Both the position numbers and the translations under genes were made by a program. A stretch of 64,000 nucleotides of DNA, taken from NCBI RefSeq assembly GCF_000731675.1, contig NZ_JMIT01000001.1, positions 560,712 through 624,711 of the forward strand. Direction: 5' to 3'. This DNA comes from Pseudomonas capeferrum (GTDB lineage: Bacteria > Pseudomonadota > Gammaproteobacteria > Pseudomonadales > Pseudomonadaceae). This document shows positions 25,614-35,007 of this stretch, in pieces. The first letter of the stretch is position 1. Every line of letters begins with the position of its first letter. The notes beneath the pieces are model-generated. The model saw nothing but the letters and a program-made list of their open reading frames with translations, did no database searches and was not told the origin of the DNA.

Positions 25614-26129
25614 ATGTACAGCAAAACCCTGCTTTTCATCGTTGTCCCGGTGGCCATGGCCTTTCTCGCGGGGGCGCTGCTGCCGTTTCAGGCGGCTGGC
25701 AACGCGGCGGTTGGCCGTGCCTTGGGGCATTGGTTGTGGGGGGCATTCACCTCACTTGCGGTGAGTTCGCTGGTGGTGATCGCAGCGCTGCTGATCCTCC
25801 GGGTGCCCGTACCAGACGTAAGCAAGGCCCTGCAAGGGCCCTGGTGGTTATGGATCGGCGGCGTGCTGGGCGCCATTTACGTGGCCGGCGCGGCCGCACT
25901 TACGCCGAAACTGGGCGCAGCGGGTTTTCTTGCGCTGGTGGTGGCAGGGCAGATCCTGATGGCGGTAATCGCTGACCATTTCGGGGTAATGGGGTTGGGT
26001 GGCAAGCCGATCAGCCTGGTCAGGCTGGCCGGGGGGGTGCTGATTTTGTGCGGGGTATTCATGGTGCAGGGCAACTGGGCGACAAGCGCTGCGGCCAAGC
26101 CGCCAGCGCTCAATCAGTCAGAAGGCTGA
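25614..26129 (+). CDS. DMT family transporter, YdcZ (DUF606) type
   Basis: 171 residues with about five membrane helices. The pattern FQAAGNAAVGRALGHWLWGAFTSLAVSSLVV ... LGGVLGAIYVAG ... is the half-size EamA-like YdcZ family, which may act as dimers. ATG 25614 is preferred; upstream ATGs at 25557 and 25581 would add residues lacking family similarity. Its 3' end overlaps the convergent LysR gene by 16 bp. Substrate unknown. Confidence 0.82.
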   Translation: MYSKTLLFIVVPVAMAFLAGALLPFQAAGNAAVGRALGHWLWGAFTSLAVSSLVVIAALLILRVPVPDVSKALQGPWWLWIGGVLGAIYVAGAAALTPKLGAAGFLALVVAGQILMAVIADHFGVMGLGGKPISLVRLAGGVLILCGVFMVQGNWATSAAAKPPALNQSEG

Positions 26130-27034
26130 TCAAGCGGCTGACTGCAAGCCCACACGGCTTCGCGCAGCCAGCGGTGCCCAGGGTCGCTGTCTTTGCGCTG
26201 GTGCCAGGCCTGTTGATAGGCAAATGAGGGAATGGCCAGTGGCGGTTCAAACCGGCGCAATGCTGTGTGCTGGCGCAATGAACCGACCGCACGGCTGGCC
26301 ACTGTGAGAATCAGGTCGGTGCCGGCAAGTACCTCCACCGCCGCGCTCCAGTGCGGCAGCGCCAGGGCAATGCGCCGTTGCAGGCCTCGGGCGGCCAGCG
26401 CGCGTTCGATTTCATCGTGGGCATCCGGGCGCATGGCTATCAACACATGGGGCCGCGCAAGCCACTCGGCCAACGTCAGGCCCCCGCTGGCGGGCAACAC
26501 CTGGCGGTCGGCGACGCTGGTGAAGCTTTCCTCGAACAGTGGCTGTGCGGTGATGTCCTGCGGCAGGTCGGGGAATATGCCCAGGGCCAGGTCGAGTTCG
26601 CCATCGAGCAACTGAGCCAACATGGTTTCACGGCTGGCCTGGCTGATCGCCAGGTCCACGCCTGGGGCGACCTGGCGCACGTGGCGAACCAGCGCTGGCA
26701 GGATGATGCGCGACGAATAGTCGGACAGTGACAAGCGGAAGCGGCGCTGCGCCTGGGCCGGGTCGAACAGGGGGGCGGCCAGCAGCGCATTGAGGTTGCC
26801 CAAGGCGTCTTGCAGCGGCTTGGCCAGCGACTGCGCACGTGCGGTCAGCGCCATGTGGCCGTTCTGGCGGATCAGCAACGGGTCGTCGAAATGCCTGCGT
26901 AGTTGTGCCAATGCATGGCTCACTGCCGGCTGGCTGCGATGCAGACGAAGGGCGGCGCGGGTCACGTGCTTCTCGGTCAGCAGCGCATGCAAGGCCAGGA
27001 GCAGGTTGAGGTCGATCTTGCGTAGTTCATCCAT
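26114..27034 (-). CDS. LysR family transcriptional regulator
   Basis: 306 residues. HTH domain at about 5-65 of the NodD/LeuO-like branch: LRKIDLNLLLALHALLTEKHVTRAALRLHRSQPAVSHALAQLR. The effector domain follows (FRLSLSDYSSRIILPALVRHV). It converges with the YdcZ transporter, so that gene need not be its target. The upstream region (27035-27195) is unusually A/T-rich. Confidence 0.87.
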   Translation of the reverse strand: MDELRKIDLNLLLALHALLTEKHVTRAALRLHRSQPAVSHALAQLRRHFDDPLLIRQNGHMALTARAQSLAKPLQDALGNLNALLAAPLFDPAQAQRRFRLSLSDYSSRIILPALVRHVRQVAPGVDLAISQASRETMLAQLLDGELDLALGIFPDLPQDITAQPLFEESFTSVADRQVLPASGGLTLAEWLARPHVLIAMRPDAHDEIERALAARGLQRRIALALPHWSAAVEVLAGTDLILTVASRAVGSLRQHTALRRFEPPLAIPSFAYQQAWHQRKDSDPGHRWLREAVWACSQPLDQPSD

Positions 27035-27119
27035 GGGGCGAATAGTCGAGGCTGGGCGAGAGGGGTTTGATCAGCCTAACAGATGTCCAGGCGCTGGACG
27101 CCGGTAACAGCGTCTAGCG

Positions 27120-27195
27120 GCTTGATAGTTCGGACAGGATCCGTATTCAATGTTTTACTTAAAGTTTCGACTATAACTTTATGAAAAATAATATT
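27120..27195. other. A/T-rich segment in a G/C-rich genome
   Basis: Bases around 27145-27200 (TTTTACTTAAAGTTTCGAC, then ATGAAAAATAATATTTTATC) are far below the local G+C content. The segment sits between the LysR start and the stop of the small secreted protein. It may hold a promoter or be a remnant of transferred DNA. A short frame beginning ATGAAAAATAATATT at 27181 is not convincing as a gene. Confidence 0.4.
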
Positions 27196-27525
27196 TTATC
27201 TTCTTGCCACAGCATGCTGCACGCATTGCTCGTAGTAGGTCTGCTTGATCGCCGCCGGCTTCAACCGCGATCGGCTGTTGTAGGTCTGCTCGGTAATGCC
27301 GAAGGCGGTCATGCGCATCCACGGTTTGGCGAACCTGCGCACTTGCAGCTTCTTGCGCGTGGCATACAGGGTTACCCCCGCTAACTTGGCCTGCTGAGCT
27401 TCTGCGGCAATCTGCGCGCCCCAGCCACAGGTGTGGCGATCATTCTGGCTCAGCGCCCTGGCCTGGGCGCCGAAGGCAGCCGTGGCCAGCAGGCAGCCGG
27501 CCATCGTTGCTAGAAGTACTCGCAT
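27196..27525 (-). CDS. Small secreted hypothetical protein
   Basis: 109 residues. Signal peptide about 1-24 (AAFGAQARA). The basic mature part has only two Cys residues (CGWGAQIAAEAQQAKLAG near the start; YYEQCVQHA near the end), which suggests one disulfide. AGGA stands 7 bases before the ATG. No family recognised. Followed downstream by A/T-rich DNA. Confidence 0.65.
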   Translation of the reverse strand: MRVLLATMAGCLLATAAFGAQARALSQNDRHTCGWGAQIAAEAQQAKLAGVTLYATRKKLQVRRFAKPWMRMTAFGITEQTYNSRSRLKPAAIKQTYYEQCVQHAVARR

Positions 27526-27599
27526 GTTGCTGTCCTAAGCATCTGAAGGAGAAGGGAGTTTGCCTTCGCTTCAAGCCGCTGGGGGCCAGCAATTTGCCG

Positions 27600-28247
27600 T
27601 CAGATTGCGGCCATGCGCAGCGCGTTGGCTGGCGCGCGCAAGCTGGCCCAGGCCAGGCCAGCCACCCAGATCACCGATATGCCGTAGTTCAGGCGCTGGT
27701 ACAGGCCGAACAGATGGCCGCTCTGCGCCGCCTGCCCCATCAGCACGACGGTGGCGATCGCCAGCACCACGCACGCCAGGGAGAACAGCGCCAACGTTCG
27801 CGAACCGGCAACCCGCTTGCCCAGCCATGCCCACAGGGCACTGGCCAGGGTCAATGAAAGAAACATCAGCAGGCCCGAGAGGTTGTGCAGTTGCTGTGAC
27901 AGCGAGGGCTGCGCCGGTACGCAGCCCTGGTCGCAGGGGAACCAGCCAGTGCCCAGGCTGCCCAGGCCATGCAGCAGCACCAGAACGGCGCTGACCCGTG
28001 CCAGGGTCGACCCCTGCCAGCGACGGGCCAGGCCCCAGGCGAACAGGGCGAACAGCACGGCCAAGGGGAAGTTGTTGACCCGTGGCGACCAGAGCTGGGT
28101 GGGTGCACCCTCGGCGCCGAGTTGGCTCATGGCCTGTTGCAGGTGGTCGTAACCTGGGTAAGCCTGGGCGGTCAGCCAGACGCCGGCCAGCAGCCAGAGG
28201 GGGATCAGCAGGCCAGTGGCGAGCAGAAGACGGTCGAGGGGTTTCAT
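27600..28247 (-). CDS. DUF998 family membrane protein
   Basis: 215 residues with six predicted membrane helices. The N-terminus LLLATGLLIPLWLLAGVWLTAQAYPGYDHLQQAMSQLG is typical of DUF998. A loop with two Cys (WFPCDQGCVPA) faces the periplasm by the positive-inside rule. ATG 28247 is preferred because GGAAGGAAA precedes it and the upstream extension is not membrane-like. Role unknown. It is divergent from the fadR-type gene. Confidence 0.8.
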   Translation of the reverse strand: MKPLDRLLLATGLLIPLWLLAGVWLTAQAYPGYDHLQQAMSQLGAEGAPTQLWSPRVNNFPLAVLFALFAWGLARRWQGSTLARVSAVLVLLHGLGSLGTGWFPCDQGCVPAQPSLSQQLHNLSGLLMFLSLTLASALWAWLGKRVAGSRTLALFSLACVVLAIATVVLMGQAAQSGHLFGLYQRLNYGISVIWVAGLAWASLRAPANALRMAAI

Positions 28248-28373
28248 GCTGTCGTTTCCTTCCATGGATGAGTGAGCGCGAAGGCGCACAGTACAGCCTC
28301 GCATTGGGGATAGACCAGTGCATGAAGCAGATTTTTTGCGTGGTGCGTGGCGCAGACCCATACAGAAATACCG

Positions 28374-28399
28374 CATACGGTGTATGTGATCGTACAACT
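28374..28399. promoter_or_regulatory. Candidate FadR/GntR-family operator upstream of its own gene
   Basis: CATAC-GGT-GTATG, a perfect short palindrome at 28374-28386, followed by ATCGTACAACT at 28389-28399. The second element recurs exactly at 34997-35007, before the kdgD gene of the pathway this regulator should control. This supports a shared operator. It lies 45-70 bp before the start codon at 28445. Confidence 0.5.
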
Positions 28400-28444
28400 G
28401 CTTGCGCTATCATGGGCATTGTCTTTCAAGGTGAAATACAGGGC

Positions 28445-29194
28445 ATGACAGAGCAGCAGGTACAGGCAAGGACCCGGCGCAAGCCGCGCAGTCTGGCCCA
28501 GGAACTGGTCACAGTGCTGACCGAGCGGATTCGCAGCGGCCAACTGAAGCGTGGCGACAAGCTGCCGACCGAATCGCAGATCATGGCCGAAGAGGGCGTC
28601 AGCCGCACGGTGGTGCGCGAGGCTATCTCGCGGCTGCAGGCCGCAGGGCAGGTGGAGACCCGGCACGGCATCGGTACGTTTGTGCTGGATGCACCGTCCA
28701 CGGGCGGTTTCCGTATCGACCCGGCGACCGTGGTGACCCTGCGTGAAGTGCTGGCGGTGCTGGAATTGCGCATTGCCCTGGAGATCGAGTCGGCGGGCCT
28801 GGCGGCGCAGCGGCGCAGCGATGAACAGCTGGTCGGCATGCGCGCGGCGCTGGATGAGCTCAACGAAGGCGCGGCCCATGCCAACGATGCCGTATCGGCG
28901 GATTTCCAGTTCCACCTGCGCATTGCCCAGGCCAGTGGCAACCACTACTTCGCCGACATCATCAACCACCTGGGTACCAGTATCATCCCGCGTACCCGGC
29001 TCAACTCGGCGCGCCTGGCCCATGACGACCAGGCGCACTACATGAGCCGGCTCATGCATGAACACGAGGCGATCTACGAAGCCATTGCCCGGCAAGACAG
29101 CGAAGGGGCGAAGATGGCCATGCGCATGCACCTGAGCAACAGCCGCGAGCGCCTGCGCCAGGCGCATGAGGAAGCTGAGGCGCAAGGGGCCTGA
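28445..29194 (+). CDS. FadR-subfamily GntR regulator of galactarate/glucarate catabolism
   Basis: 249 residues. The N-terminal winged HTH (about 15-75) has LAQELVTVLTERIRSGQLKRGDKLPTESQI and SRTVVREAISRLQAAG. The C-terminal FCD domain has metal/ligand-binding features (LRIALEIESAGLAA; DFQFHLRIAQASGN; H-E-A-I-Y). It faces the catabolic operon from the opposite side of a terminator, and a shared sequence links its promoter with that of kdgD. The ligand is probably an aldarate or pathway intermediate (inference). An upstream ATG at 28411 would add 11 residues. Confidence 0.85.
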   Translation: MTEQQVQARTRRKPRSLAQELVTVLTERIRSGQLKRGDKLPTESQIMAEEGVSRTVVREAISRLQAAGQVETRHGIGTFVLDAPSTGGFRIDPATVVTLREVLAVLELRIALEIESAGLAAQRRSDEQLVGMRAALDELNEGAAHANDAVSADFQFHLRIAQASGNHYFADIINHLGTSIIPRTRLNSARLAHDDQAHYMSRLMHEHEAIYEAIARQDSEGAKMAMRMHLSNSRERLRQAHEEAEAQGA

Positions 29195-29204
29195 GACCTC
29201 TCTC

Positions 29205-29225
29205 ACCCGCGAAGAGGCCGGTACC
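29205..29225 (-). repeat. Solo half of a classic P. putida REP
   Basis: ACCCGCGAAGAGGCCGGTACC, which in reverse complement resembles the CCGGCCTCTTCGCGGGT part of the common P. putida REP as I remember it. The other half is absent. It lies 11 bp after the fadR-type stop codon. Confidence 0.5.
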
Positions 29226-29234
29226 GACAAAAGA

Positions 29235-29261
29235 AAAAGCCCCGACGTGTGCGGGGCTTTT
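29235..29261. terminator. Bidirectional rho-independent terminator
   Basis: AAAAGCCCC, nine-base loop, GGGGCTTTT, giving an A-tract on one side and a T-tract on the other. It sits between the converging fadR-type gene and the ketoglutarate-semialdehyde dehydrogenase gene and should end both transcripts. Confidence 0.88.
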
Positions 29262-29275
29262 ACATTTCAGGGCGA

Positions 29276-30856
29276 TCAGATCCTCCCGTCACTCCACTGC
29301 CCATTCACCAACCGGCGCAACCCCAGCGGGTTCTCATCGCGAAGTGCCTCAGGCAGCAACGCCTGTGGGTAGTTCTGGTAGCACACAGGGCGCAGGAAGC
29401 GGTCGATGGCCAAGGTGCCGACTGAGGTGCCGCGCGCATCCGACGTAGCCGGATACGGCCCGCCGTGGACCATGGCATCGCACACTTCGACGCCGGTGGG
29501 GTAGCCATTGACCAGAATCCGCCCGACCTTTTCTTCCAGCAGCGGCACCAGCCAGGCGAAGGCTTCGAAATCTTCAGGCTCGCCGATCAGGGTCGCGGTC
29601 AACTGGCCACGCAGGCCGAGCAGCGCGGCGCGCAGTTGGGCGTTGTCCTGGGCTTCGACAGCCACGGTGGTCGGGCCAAACACTTCTTCTTGCAGCAAGG
29701 GGTCGGCGTCGACCAGCAGGCGCGCCTGTGCCTTGAACAGCTGTGCGCGCGCCTGGCTGCCTGCTTGCGGTTGGCCGGCCAAGTGTTCGATACCGGCATG
29801 GGCGTGCAGGTGTTCCAGGCCGCCCACATAGCTGCGCAGGCCGCCGGCGTTGAGCAGGGTCTGGCCGGCCTGTTGCTCGAGGTGCTGACCGAGGTCGGCG
29901 AGCAGTTGGCTGTATTGCGGCGATTGCAGGCCGATCACCAGGCCCGGGTTGGTGCAGAACTGGCCGGCACCCAGGCACACCGAGCCCGCCAGTTCGCGGG
30001 CGATGGCTTCGCCGCGCTTGGCCAGGGCACCAGGCAGGATGATCACCGGGTTGATGCTGGACATCTCGGCGAATACCGGGATTGGCTGTGGGCGCTCGGC
30101 GGCCATGCGGCACAAGGCGTCGCCACCCTTGAGCGAGCCGGTGAAACCGACCGCCTGGATGGCCGGGTGCTTGACCAGCCATTCGCCGACACCACCGCCG
30201 AAGACCATGTTGAACACGCCCTTGGGCATGCCGGTGCGCTCGGCGGCGCGCTGGATTGCACAGCCGACCAGGTCTGCTGTGGCCATGTGGCCGCTGTGTG
30301 CCTTGAACACCACCGGGCAGCCAGCGGCGAGGGCGGCAGCCGTGTCGCCACCGGCCGTCGAGAAGGCCAGCGGGAAGTTGCTGGCACCGAACACGGCGAC
30401 CGGGCCTACGCCGATGCGCATCTGGCGCAGGTCGACGCGAGGCAGTGGTTGGCGCTCGGGCAGGGCCAGGTCGATGCGTGCACCGAGGTAGTCACCGCGC
30501 CGCAGCACGTGCGCGAACAGGCGCATCTGGCCACTGGTACGGCCGCGCTCGCCCTGGATCCGCGCTGCAGGCAGAGCGGTTTCGCGGCAGACGATGGCGA
30601 CGAAGGCGTCGTCCAGTTCATCCAGCTCGGCGGCGATGGCATCGAGGAACTCGGCGCGGCGCGCCGGGGCCAGTTGGCGGAACTCGGCAAAGGCGGTAGC
30701 GGCGGCCTGGGCGGCTTGGTCGACTTCGCTTTCAGTGGCTTGCACGAAGCTGTAAGGCAGGGCCTCGCCGGTGGTGGCGTCCAGGCTCTGCAGGCGTTGC
30801 GCGCCAGCGGCACTGCGCTGACCGGCGATGAAGTTGTGGCCTAGGATCTCAGGCAT
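29276..30856 (-). CDS. 2,5-dioxovalerate (alpha-ketoglutarate semialdehyde) dehydrogenase
   Basis: 526 residues, NAD(P)-dependent aldehyde dehydrogenase. Catalytic Glu264 (FAEMSSINP) and Cys301 (GAGQFCTNPG) are present, with PVAVFGASNFPLAFSTAGG at the cofactor site. The length and FGASNFPLAFS type identify the KGSADH class that oxidises 2,5-dioxopentanoate to 2-oxoglutarate, the last pathway step. ATG 30856 has AGGAG 7 bases upstream. It is the last gene of the kdgD-transporter-garD operon, 69 bp after garD. Confidence 0.92.
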   Translation of the reverse strand: MPEILGHNFIAGQRSAAGAQRLQSLDATTGEALPYSFVQATESEVDQAAQAAATAFAEFRQLAPARRAEFLDAIAAELDELDDAFVAIVCRETALPAARIQGERGRTSGQMRLFAHVLRRGDYLGARIDLALPERQPLPRVDLRQMRIGVGPVAVFGASNFPLAFSTAGGDTAAALAAGCPVVFKAHSGHMATADLVGCAIQRAAERTGMPKGVFNMVFGGGVGEWLVKHPAIQAVGFTGSLKGGDALCRMAAERPQPIPVFAEMSSINPVIILPGALAKRGEAIARELAGSVCLGAGQFCTNPGLVIGLQSPQYSQLLADLGQHLEQQAGQTLLNAGGLRSYVGGLEHLHAHAGIEHLAGQPQAGSQARAQLFKAQARLLVDADPLLQEEVFGPTTVAVEAQDNAQLRAALLGLRGQLTATLIGEPEDFEAFAWLVPLLEEKVGRILVNGYPTGVEVCDAMVHGGPYPATSDARGTSVGTLAIDRFLRPVCYQNYPQALLPEALRDENPLGLRRLVNGQWSDGRI

Positions 30857-30925
30857 TTTGGCACTCCTGTAGGTGAATGAAGGGGGGTAGGCGGTCGAGA
30901 AGGGCTGCAAAGCAGCCCAAGGGCC

Positions 30926-32479
30926 TCACGTAATCGGCGCCGGGTTGAACAGGGTGATGTCGTTGTGCAGCCTGTGCTGTTCGGCCCAGGTCTGCTTGCG
31001 GCCGCTGGCCACGTCCAGGTAGTAGTGGAACAGCTCCCAACCCAGCTCCTCGATGCTCGAGCGGCCTGTGGCGATGCGCCCTGCGTCGATGTCGATCAAG
31101 TCGGGCCAGCGTTCGGCCAGTTCGGTGCGGGTGCAGACCTTGACCACCGGGGCCATGGCCAGGCCGTACGGCGTGCCGCGGCCTGTGGTGAACACATGCA
31201 AGTTCATCCCGGCCGCCAGTTGCAAGGTGCCGCAGACGAAGTCGCTGGCCGGGGTGGCGCAGAAGATCAGGCCTTTGCGCGCCACTCGCTCGCCAGGGCC
31301 AAGCACGCCCTGAATGGCGCCGCTGCCGGACTTCACGATTGAGCCCAGGGACTTTTCGACGATGTTGGACAACCCACCCTTCTTATTGCCCGGTGTGGTG
31401 TTGGCGCTGCGGTCGGCGGCGCCTTGTTGCAGGTAGCGGTCGTACCAGTCCATCTCACGCACCAGCGCCTCGGCCACGTCCTGGTTCTCGGCGCGGGAGG
31501 TCAGCATGTAGATGGCGTCGCGTACTTCGGTCACTTCCGAAAACAGCACGGTCGCACCCGCACGTACCAGCAGGTCCGAGGCGTAGCCCAGTGCCGGGTT
31601 GGCGGTGATGCCGGAGAACGCATCGCTGCCGCCACACTGCATGCCCAGGATCAGCTCGCTGGCGGGCACCGTTTCGCGGCGGCGCTGGTCGAGTTTTTTC
31701 AGGCGGGTTTCAGCCAGCGCCATGATCTGTTCGATCATTTCGCCGAAGCCCAGGCTGGCATCCTGCAGGCGGTACAGCCACGGGTCACTGAGGTCTACCG
31801 ACGGATCGTTGTCATGCATGACCTGGCCGGCCTGCAGTTTTTCGCAGCCCAGGCTGATGACCAGCGCTTCGCCACCAAGGTTGGGGTTGCGCGCCAGGTT
31901 GCGCACGGTGCGGATCGGGATGTAGGCATCGCGGGCATTGATCGCCACGCCGCAGCCGTAGCTGTGGGTGATGGCGACCACGTCATCGACGTGGGGGTAC
32001 TTGGGCAGCAGTTCTTGGCGAATGCGCTTGACCGCATGCTCTAGCACGCCGGTCACGCATTGCACGGTGGTGGTGATGCCAAGGATGTTGCGGGTGCCCA
32101 CGGTGCCGTCGGCATTGCGGTAGCCCTCGAAGGTGAAGCCTTCGAGCGGCGGCAGGGCCTCGGGCACGGCATCGCAACGCGGCAGGCTGTCCAGCGCCGG
32201 CGCCTCTGGCATGGCCAGCTGGCTTTCCTGCACCCAGGTGCCCTGGCGCAAGTCTTCCAGGGCGTAGCCGATGATCTGCCCATAGCGGCGCACCGGCTCG
32301 CCCTTGGCGATCAGCACGGTGGCCACCTTGTGGCTCTGTGGCACGCCTTCGACCAGGGTCAGGCCGTCGGGGAAGCGGGCGCCTTCACCCAGGCCACCGT
32401 CGTTGACCACTACCACGACATTGTCGTCATCGTGCAGGCGGACGTAGCGGGGCGAGTCGGAATGTTCGATCAACTGCAT
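30926..32479 (-). CDS. garD: Galactarate dehydratase
   Basis: 517 residues, UxaA/GarD family. An N-terminal SAF-type domain (about 1-95, [19 protein letters not shown]) is followed by the main domain with [19 protein letters not shown], the typical THSYGCG motif, and SLGCEKLQ. It converts galactarate to 5-dehydro-4-deoxy-glucarate with loss of water. AAGGG lies about 9 bases before the ATG. Located between the carrier and the semialdehyde dehydrogenase, so the pathway from import to 2-oxoglutarate is complete in one operon. No glucarate dehydratase gene lies in the window. Confidence 0.93.
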   Translation of the reverse strand: MQLIEHSDSPRYVRLHDDDNVVVVVNDGGLGEGARFPDGLTLVEGVPQSHKVATVLIAKGEPVRRYGQIIGYALEDLRQGTWVQESQLAMPEAPALDSLPRCDAVPEALPPLEGFTFEGYRNADGTVGTRNILGITTTVQCVTGVLEHAVKRIRQELLPKYPHVDDVVAITHSYGCGVAINARDAYIPIRTVRNLARNPNLGGEALVISLGCEKLQAGQVMHDNDPSVDLSDPWLYRLQDASLGFGEMIEQIMALAETRLKKLDQRRRETVPASELILGMQCGGSDAFSGITANPALGYASDLLVRAGATVLFSEVTEVRDAIYMLTSRAENQDVAEALVREMDWYDRYLQQGAADRSANTTPGNKKGGLSNIVEKSLGSIVKSGSGAIQGVLGPGERVARKGLIFCATPASDFVCGTLQLAAGMNLHVFTTGRGTPYGLAMAPVVKVCTRTELAERWPDLIDIDAGRIATGRSSIEELGWELFHYYLDVASGRKQTWAEQHRLHNDITLFNPAPIT

Positions 32480-32557
32480 GTTCGGGCCCTTCTAGTGATT
32501 GCTCAGGCTTTATACATCCGCCCGCCGCCGGCAGGTGCCGGCGGCGGGCGTGTTCAC

Positions 32558-33919
32558 TCAGTGACGGGAGCTTGCCAGTTCGCCATTGGCGCCGGGCTCG
32601 GCTTCAGCCTTTGGGGTTTCACGCAGCTCGATGCGCTTGATCGGGCCGACGATCACCAGGTAGCTGAACACCGCGACCAAGGCATTGGCACCCACATACA
32701 CCAGGGCCCACTTGAACGAGCCGGTGGCGCTGATGATGTAGCCGATGACGATGGGCGTGGTGATCGAAGCGATGTTGCCGAAGGTGTTGAACAACCCGCC
32801 CGACAGGCCAGCGATCTGCTTCGGCGAAGTGTCGGCGACCACCGCCCAGCCCAGTGCGCCAATGCCCTTGCCGAAGAAGGCCAGGGTCATGAAACCGACC
32901 ACCATCCACTCAGCATCGACGTAGTTGCAGAAGACCATGGTGGTTGACAGTAACAGGCCGCAGACGATGGGCAGCTTGCGCGAGAAGGTCAGCGAGTTGC
33001 CGCGGCGCAGCAGCCAGTCCGACAGCACACCGCCCAGCACGCCACCGATGAAACCACAGATGGCGGGCAGCGAGGCGATGACACCCGCCTTGAGGATGGT
33101 CATGCCGCGCTCCTGCACCAGGTACACCGGGAACCAGGTCAGGAAGAAGTAGGTGATGGCGTTGATGCAGTACTGGCCCAGGTACACCCCCAGGAGCATG
33201 CGGCTGGTCAGCAGCTGCTTGATGTAGCCCCATTTCGGGCCGTCGTTGCCGCGTTTCTGGTCCATGTCCACCAGGCCGCCGTTCTGCTCGATGTGTTCGA
33301 GCTCGCTTTGGCTGATGCGCGGGTGTTGCTTGGGGTTGTAGATGGTTCTCAGCCACACGAACGAGAACAGGATGCCAAGCACGCCCATCACCACGAACAC
33401 GTGTTCCCAACCGAAGCTGAAGACGATCCAGCCCATGATCGGGGCAAACAGTGCGGTGGCAAAATACTGCGCCGAGTTGAAGATGGCCGACGCCGTACCG
33501 CGTTCTGCGGTGGGGAACCAGGCCGCGACGATGCGGGCGTTACCCGGGAACGACGGGGCTTCGGCGAAACCGACCAGAAAGCGCAGGGTGAACAAGGTTA
33601 CCACCGCCCAGGCCACCGGCATGCCACCAACAAACCCTTGCAGCAGGGTGAACAGCGACCAGGTGAAGATGCTGAAGGCGTAGACGTTCTTGGAGCCGAA
33701 ACGGTCGAGCAGCCAGCCACCAGGAATCTGGCCAGCCACGTAAGCCCATCCAAAGGCGGAGAAGATATAACCGAGGGTGACGGCGTCAATGCCGAGGTCT
33801 TTCTGCAGGCTGGAGCCTGCGATTGCAATGGTGGCGCGGTCGGCATAGTTGATCGTGGTCACCAGAAACAGCATGAACAGGATCAGGTAGCGCACATGCG
33901 TCTTTTTAGTCGCTTGCAT
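32558..33919 (-). CDS. MFS aldarate transporter, GudP/GarP-like
   Basis: 453 residues, 12 membrane helices, anion:cation symporter family. The N-terminus RYLILFMLFLVTTINYADRATIAIAG and the GWAYVAGQIPGGWLLDRFGSK motif are close to E. coli GudP/GarP. Its place between kdgD and garD supports galactarate/glucarate uptake with protons. The spacing of about 78-103 bp to each neighbour contains no obvious terminator, so it should be in the same operon. Confidence 0.92.
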   Translation of the reverse strand: MQATKKTHVRYLILFMLFLVTTINYADRATIAIAGSSLQKDLGIDAVTLGYIFSAFGWAYVAGQIPGGWLLDRFGSKNVYAFSIFTWSLFTLLQGFVGGMPVAWAVVTLFTLRFLVGFAEAPSFPGNARIVAAWFPTAERGTASAIFNSAQYFATALFAPIMGWIVFSFGWEHVFVVMGVLGILFSFVWLRTIYNPKQHPRISQSELEHIEQNGGLVDMDQKRGNDGPKWGYIKQLLTSRMLLGVYLGQYCINAITYFFLTWFPVYLVQERGMTILKAGVIASLPAICGFIGGVLGGVLSDWLLRRGNSLTFSRKLPIVCGLLLSTTMVFCNYVDAEWMVVGFMTLAFFGKGIGALGWAVVADTSPKQIAGLSGGLFNTFGNIASITTPIVIGYIISATGSFKWALVYVGANALVAVFSYLVIVGPIKRIELRETPKAEAEPGANGELASSRH

Positions 33920-34022
33920 GCTGGTAATACTCCCACTAGTTATTTTTGTGCGGGCTCACGAGTTGTAGCCGGGGTGGGGGGTTCCCACTCCGGCGGCGGC
34001 AGTTCAGGCCGCAGGGGTTCGC

Positions 34023-34934
34023 TTATTGCGGACCCATCTTGTCCATCAGCGCTGCGAGCATTTCGTATTCTTCGCCGGTCAGGTCGGTCAGCGGCGTGCG
34101 TACCGGGCCTGCGTCGTAACCGGCAATCTTCGCGCCCGCCTTGACGATGCTCACGGCGTAGCCGGCCTTGCGGTTACGGATGTCCAGGTACGGCAGGAAG
34201 AAGTCATCGATCAGCTTGCCGACGGTGGCGTGGTCTTCGCGGGCGATGGCGTGGTAGAAGTCCATCGCGGTCTTCGGCACGAAGTTGAACACGGCCGAGG
34301 AGTACACCGGCACGCCCAGCGCCTTGTAGGCCGCAGCATACACCTCGGCGGTCGGCAGGCCACCCAGGTAGCTGAAGCGATCGCCCAGGCGGCGACGGAT
34401 CGACACCATCAGCTCGATGTCACCCAGGCCGTCCTTGTAGCCGATCAGGTTCGGGCAGCGCTCGGCGAGCTTCTCCAGCAGGTCGGCATTCAAACGGCAG
34501 ACATTGCGGTTGTAGACCACCACCCCGATCTTCACCGATTTGCACACGGCTTCGACGTGGGCGGCAACGCCATCCTGGCTGGCTTCGGTCAGGTAGTGGG
34601 GCAGCAGCAGCAGGCCCTTGGCACCCAGGCGCTCGGCTTCTTGTGCGTATTCGATGGCCTGACGGGTCGAGCCGCCGACGCCGGCAAGGATCGGTACCGA
34701 GGTGGCGCAGGTATCGACGGCGGTCTTCACCACCTGGCTGTACTCGCTGGCTGCCAGGGAGAAGAACTCACCGGTACCACCGGCCGCGAACAGGGCGCTG
34801 GCGCCGTAGGGGGCGAGCCATTCCAGGCGCTTGATGTAGCCAGCCTGGTTGAAGTCGCCTTGGGCATTGAAGTCGGTGACCGGGAAAGACAGCAGGCCGT
34901 GGGAGAGGATGGATTTGAGTTCTTGTGGATTCAT
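34023..34934 (-). CDS. kdgD: 5-dehydro-4-deoxyglucarate dehydratase
   Basis: 303 residues, the family length, DapA-like TIM barrel. Schiff-base Lys167 (IGYKDGLGD) and Tyr141 (VVYNRN) are in place, with the GGTGEF loop at 52-57. It dehydrates and decarboxylates the GarD product to 2,5-dioxopentanoate, bypassing the KDGlu aldolase route. ATG 34934 (MNPQELK) is the usual start; an ATG four codons upstream at 34946 sits closer to the only AGG and cannot be excluded. First gene of the operon; its promoter region has the FadR-type element at 34997. Confidence 0.93.
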   Translation of the reverse strand: MNPQELKSILSHGLLSFPVTDFNAQGDFNQAGYIKRLEWLAPYGASALFAAGGTGEFFSLAASEYSQVVKTAVDTCATSVPILAGVGGSTRQAIEYAQEAERLGAKGLLLLPHYLTEASQDGVAAHVEAVCKSVKIGVVVYNRNVCRLNADLLEKLAERCPNLIGYKDGLGDIELMVSIRRRLGDRFSYLGGLPTAEVYAAAYKALGVPVYSSAVFNFVPKTAMDFYHAIAREDHATVGKLIDDFFLPYLDIRNRKAGYAVSIVKAGAKIAGYDAGPVRTPLTDLTGEEYEMLAALMDKMGPQ

Positions 34935-34996
34935 TGTTGTTGGCATCCTGAGGCGCTTGGGGTGAAGGGAGTGATGTGTTGCGATGGAGGTAAGTT

Positions 34997-35007
34997 ATCG
35001 TACAACT
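34997..35007. promoter_or_regulatory. Candidate operator of the aldarate operon
   Basis: ATCGTACAACT, identical to 28389-28399 before the FadR-type gene, 62 bp before the kdgD start. In a 64-kb window an exact 11-base match at just these two related promoters is suggestive, but I could not scan every occurrence by computer. Confidence 0.5.

Noticed and set aside
27181..27384. 67-codon plus-strand frame starting in A/T-rich DNA
   Set aside because: Overlaps the secreted-protein gene in antisense; no Shine-Dalgarno sequence and no domain.
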